A stretch of 15,692 bases of DNA, taken from NCBI GenBank assembly GCA_030040815.1, contig JASHSZ010000331.1, positions 1 through 15,692 of the forward strand. The letters run 5' to 3'. Made by a program: the position numbers and the translations under genes. Shown here in pieces: positions 13,030 to 15,692 of the stretch. The stretch is from Streptosporangiaceae bacterium. GTDB lineage: Bacteria > Actinomycetota > Actinomycetes > Streptosporangiales > Streptosporangiaceae. The notes under the pieces were generated by a model, which was not told the origin of the DNA, ran no database searches, and saw only the letters and a program-made list of their open reading frames with translations. How positions within the stretch are numbered: position 1 is the stretch's first letter; every line of letters begins with the position of its first letter.

Positions 13030-13599
13030 ATGAAAAACGAGAGTGACGCCCGCGCTGACATCATCGAGCTGTCCGACTACGTCTACCAGCGCACCCGGAG
13101 CAGGCTCGCCGGGCTCACCGACGACGAATACTTCTGGGAGCCGGTGCCCGGCTGCTGCACGATCCGCCGGGCAAACTCGGGGGAATATCGCGCCGATGAC
13201 CCAAGCCAGCCCGATCCGCCGCCCTTCACCACGATCGCGTGGCGGCTGTGGCACCTCATCGAAAACTACGGAGGCAAACGAAATCCGAAATGGCTGGGAA
13301 TCGAGCGTGAGCCTGGCGGATTCGAAAGGGATGACCCGGCGCCAGCAACAGCTGCGGAGGCCATTACGGTCTTGGGCCGTGCGCACGCTTTCTGGCAGGA
13401 CCTGCTCCAGGAGCTGCCCGCAGCTTGCTGGTGGGAGCGGCTAGGTCCCATCGCCCACGAATACGCCGAGAGTTCCAAGGCCGCGCTCGTGCTTCATCAC
13501 CTTGACGAACAGATCCACCACGGAGCCGAACTCGGCGTCCTACGTGACCTGTACCGGCATTACCGTGCCAAGTCAGCCCGCACTGCTGATCACGACTGA
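13030..13599 (+). CDS. DinB superfamily protein
   Basis: A 189-residue helical protein with the DinB/YfiT four-helix layout. TTIAWRLWHLIENYGG (residues 67-82) carries the first metal-ligand His (H75). LVLHHLDEQIHHGAELGVLR (153-172) carries the second cluster, H156/H157 and H163/H164. Family members are metal-dependent thiol-dependent transferases (mycothiol or bacillithiol) or proteins of unknown function; in actinomycetes a mycothiol-linked role is plausible but not shown. I start at ATG 13030 (MKNESDARAD), because relatives begin shortly before the first helix. ATG 13009, in frame, would add MCSSVIA and also lacks a Shine-Dalgarno sequence. The gene looks intact and single. Confidence 0.85.
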   Translation: MKNESDARADIIELSDYVYQRTRSRLAGLTDDEYFWEPVPGCCTIRRANSGEYRADDPSQPDPPPFTTIAWRLWHLIENYGGKRNPKWLGIEREPGGFERDDPAPATAAEAITVLGRAHAFWQDLLQELPAACWWERLGPIAHEYAESSKAALVLHHLDEQIHHGAELGVLRDLYRHYRAKSARTADHD

Positions 13600-14014
13600 C
13601 TTCATGGTCACAGCGGTCTTGCAACTAACCGGCGCGTAAAAAGAGGCAGCCTTGCGGCGCGGGACATACATGGGGCCAAGTGCCAGCGGCGGTCGGCTCG
13701 CGTGCGGATCAGGAGGCGTTCCCGCATCACCTGCCGATTCTCGACGGCCCCGTTTTGACCGCCCGGCGGACGACACAGGATCATTTTCAGCCGGGCGTCG
13801 CCGACACCGATAACGGCAACGTGTTTCTATTCCGCTATTGGCCTTGCGGACAAGTGGACCTGTCCGTCCCCTACCTCGACGACGTGCCAGGGCCATTGGC
13901 GCGTTGCACGGGGTCAGCAGCGGGACCCGTGTCGCGAGTTCGACCTCCGCTGCGCCGCTTCGCGCTTTGGCACTCCCGGTTGTCGTCGCAGGAGGGGCGA
14001 GGGAGACTGCTCTG
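13600..14014. other. Spacer with a 111-codon frame of uncertain status
   Basis: A plus-strand frame from GTG 13680 ends at TGA 14013-14015, overlapping the next start as TGATG. Its first two thirds have fair high-GC codon bias and read ADQEAFPHHLPILDGPVLTA, TTQDHFQPGVADTDNGNVFL and FRYWPCGQVDLSVPYLDDVP; the last third looks random. No Shine-Dalgarno sequence and no known family. It may be a decayed gene whose end has drifted. Nothing else is seen. Confidence 0.3.
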
Positions 14015-14881
14015 ATGATCCGAGACGCGCAGATGGCCCGCCGGCTGTGGTCACGGCTGGAACCGATCCATGTTGTCACGTACTTCTCCCCAGAGGCTCG
14101 TGCCGCGCTGTCTGCCGCCGGGTACAAGGGGTTCTGGATGGGTTATTTTGCGGGCAGGGCCGCACCCATGGGTCGAGTGGGAGCAGAGGTCGTGCTCGCC
14201 ACGTTCTACAACTTCTCGATCGCGCACGTGAGCAGGGCAATACCGGACGCCTGGACCTTCGCTCCGCCGAGCGCGGCGCTGGAGGCACGTCAACGAGGCG
14301 CTACGGCGGCGTTGCAGCGCGCGTTCGCGAACAACGATCTCGCCGAGGCAGTGGAGACGGCGGCAGTTTTGGCACATGCGGCCGCACAGTCGGCGCCGAT
14401 GGAAGGGCGCGCGCTATTCGCCGCCAACAGGGCACTGCGGTGGCCGGAAGAACCGACTGCCGCCTTGTGGCATGCGTGCACGCTGCTGCGCGAGCACCGA
14501 GGCGACGGGCATGTCGCTGCCTTGGTTGCCGCCGGGATAGGCGGCCGTGAGGCGAACGTCCTCCAGGCCGCAGCTGGCAACGTTCCACGGGACGTATTCG
14601 CGGTAGCCCGGCACTACGACGACGCCGAATGGGACGGCGTATCCACGCGACTCATCGAACGCGGCCTAATCGGCCCTGACGGCAAGCTCACGGCCCTGGG
14701 CAAGGACGTGAGGGACGATGTGGAGGATCGCACCGACAGAATCGCCCTCACCGCCTACGACACCCTCGACGACGAGCAACTCTTGAAATTGCTCGACGCT
14801 CTCGCCCCGCTCGCCCGAGCTGTCATCGCCACCGGTGACATCCCCGAAGTGACCCCCGTCGGCAAGCGTTCCGAATTGTGA
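14015..14881 (+). CDS. SCO6745 family protein (helix-turn-helix-like)
   Basis: A 288-residue protein with the SCO6745 family pattern. The N-terminus, MARRLWSRLEPIHVVTYFSP and then EARAALSAAGYKGFWMGYFA followed by GRAAPMG, is diagnostic. An alanine-rich helical middle follows. The C-terminal region WDGVSTRLIERGLIGPDGKL, then TALGKDVRDDVEDRTDRIA, resembles a winged helix of the MarR type. The family is common in actinomycetes and has no established biochemical role. I start at ATG 14015: GAGGGAG (13999-14005) is 9 nt upstream and the conserved part begins within five residues. The frame is open upstream to 13838, but that stretch is unlike the family. Alone on its strand, with no partner. Confidence 0.9.
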   Translation: MIRDAQMARRLWSRLEPIHVVTYFSPEARAALSAAGYKGFWMGYFAGRAAPMGRVGAEVVLATFYNFSIAHVSRAIPDAWTFAPPSAALEARQRGATAALQRAFANNDLAEAVETAAVLAHAAAQSAPMEGRALFAANRALRWPEEPTAALWHACTLLREHRGDGHVAALVAAGIGGREANVLQAAAGNVPRDVFAVARHYDDAEWDGVSTRLIERGLIGPDGKLTALGKDVRDDVEDRTDRIALTAYDTLDDEQLLKLLDALAPLARAVIATGDIPEVTPVGKRSEL

Positions 14882-15110
14882 GGGCGAACAGATCTTCGCT
14901 GCCCGCCCCACGCTGCTGCCTGGACACCCGCCATGGTGGGGGGCGTCAGAAAACGCGGCAGGAGCATCCCGAGCCGGAACAGCCCTTGCAGCGTCTGTAA
15001 CTGGATGCTGGCGCGGTGTGTGTCAAGCCGAAACTCTGACCGCTCATGGCACCGGGCCCCTGATTGAGCCTTCGCCACCCCGCTCAAGAGTCATGCGCAT
15101 CTCATTGCCA
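14882..15110. other. Spacer between convergent genes
   Basis: No gene seen. A short palindrome (CCGCCATGGTGG, near 14928-14940) is present but has neither the stem strength nor a T-tract expected of a terminator. A minus-strand TTGACA near 15015 has no matching -10. Confidence 0.35.
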
Positions 15111-15404
15111 TCAAAGCGCGATTAGGCAGCCGTCCCAGTACGCCTCGACCCTCGGGTTGCGACGGCCGTGGACGCCGATCTCCAGCAGATCCGGCTCCCG
15201 GCCGCCTGGCGACCGGAACCAGATCTCCAGATCGGGGTGAGGCACCCGGCGGAACGACATGTCCCCACCCGGTCGGCTGGTAGCCGCGTGCATGTAGGCG
15301 GGACTCCCTGCACAGCACCGCTTCGGATACGCAGCCCACACCCAGAGCACGCCCCCGGCAGCCATCACATGGCTGACTGCGTCGGGGCTCGCATCGACCC
15401 TCAC
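15111..15404 (-). CDS. Conserved-looking small hypothetical protein (97 aa)
   Basis: The frame reads VRVDASPDAVSHVMAAGGVL, then WVWAAYPKRCCAGSPAYMHA, RRVPHPDLEIWFRSPGGREP and DLLEIGVHGRRNPRVEAYWD, ending DGCLIAL. The even composition, the paired Cys (KRCCAG) and the dense aromatic/charged blocks are those of a folded protein, and I believe similar short proteins occur in streptomycetes, although no function is known to me. On the minus strand GGGAGG (15414-15409) precedes GTG 15404 by 4 nt; GTG 15416 would add four residues but has no Shine-Dalgarno sequence. The two Cys may bind metal; that is a guess. Confidence 0.6.
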   Translation of the reverse strand: MRVDASPDAVSHVMAAGGVLWVWAAYPKRCCAGSPAYMHAATSRPGGDMSFRRVPHPDLEIWFRSPGGREPDLLEIGVHGRRNPRVEAYWDGCLIAL

Positions 15405-15416
15405 ATCGCCTCCCAC

Positions 15417-15692
15417 TCTGCGTAGGGCGATCCGCCGCCCGAAGTCGGTCCGGCCACCCGCGCACTGTCTTCAGCGCTCCGCGATGGCGACCTTAGGCGG
15501 CGAGCGGGCGAAGGCCCGGCACGCGGGCCCGCAACATCGATGTTCCTCCATATCCCGATCCGGCGCGAGGGCTCATCTCCCACGTGCGTGTGCAGAAGTG
15601 GTTCTCGCCGTGGCACTCATGGTCTGGTTGGCGACGCGATCAGCACAGTGCGCGACGGATTGGTACACACCTATGCGCCCTGTTGCCGCCGC
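15417..15692. other. Right-edge spacer
   Basis: No gene is supported to the window end. A minus-strand frame (15401-15616) ends by overlapping the small gene's start region, but its arginine/serine-rich translation looks like a shadow. A plus-strand run near 15595-15690 reads RAEVVLAVALMVWLATRSAQ and could be the start of a membrane segment continuing past the edge; codon bias does not support it. Confidence 0.3.

Noticed and set aside
13573..14127. 184-codon minus-strand frame
   Set aside because: Low-complexity Arg/Ala/Ser translation without domain features; overlaps the SCO6745 gene start.
14928..14942. Palindrome after the SCO6745 gene as a terminator
   Set aside because: Short stem and no T-tract; could be chance in GC-rich sequence.
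1..15692. CRISPR array, rRNA or replication origin
   Set aside because: No regularly spaced repeats, no rRNA-like conserved blocks and no DnaA-box cluster or iterons were seen.

Overview
The window is high-G+C DNA with the codon bias (G or C in the third position), GTG starts and gene families (SCO6745-like, DUF4331, TupA-like ATP-grasp, DinB, MocA-type oxidoreductases) of an actinomycete, most likely a Streptomyces-like or related filamentous genus. It looks like an accessory region: intact single genes are separated by long spacers that hold broken pieces of mobile elements and decayed genes. I see no rRNA, no complete tRNA and no CRISPR array.

Layout. 1-425 (-): a SRPBCC-fold protein running off the left edge. 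581-812 (+): the 5' end of an IS110-family transposase with an internal deletion, preceded by a hairpin that buries its ribosome binding site. 1077-1655 (+): GNAT acetyltransferase. 2151-3164 (+): Gfo/Idh/MocA oxidoreductase of the dihydrodiol/xylose dehydrogenase type. 3760-4869 (-): FAD-dependent amino-acid oxidase-like protein. 4860-5753: a relic cluster holding a tyrosine-integrase tail, a frameshifted Mrr-like PD-(D/E)xK nuclease, an unrecognised interrupted frame, and on the + strand the 3' part of a tRNA (probable attachment site). 6096-7370 (+): salicylate hydroxylase-type FAD monooxygenase. 7371-8148: gap with weak or decayed frames. 8149-9171 (+): DUF4331 protein. 9266-9609 (+): IS21 istA fragment joined to the end of istB. 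9654-10211 (+): suppressor-of-fused (SUFU) domain protein. 10599-11498 (+): TupA-like ATP-grasp enzyme with weaker GC3 than its neighbours. 11500-11837 (-): two overlapping decayed frames. 12256-12804 (+): second GNAT. 13030-13599 (+): DinB-fold protein. 14015-14881 (+): SCO6745-family protein. 15111-15404 (-): short conserved-looking protein.

The intact genes do not form an obvious operon or pathway. They are spaced singly, several with their own Shine-Dalgarno sequence and several apparently leaderless (a TANNNT-like -10 element 6-7 nt before the start codon and no Shine-Dalgarno). The most coherent story is a decayed integrative element (integrase tail, tRNA 3' end, restriction-like nuclease) plus two dead insertion sequences, with single-gene cargo left between them. 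I found no convincing new multi-gene system. The points most worth checking are the nuclease/integrase/tRNA relic cluster, the IS110 hairpin, the orphan SUFU protein beside the IS21 scar, and the run of leaderless starts.
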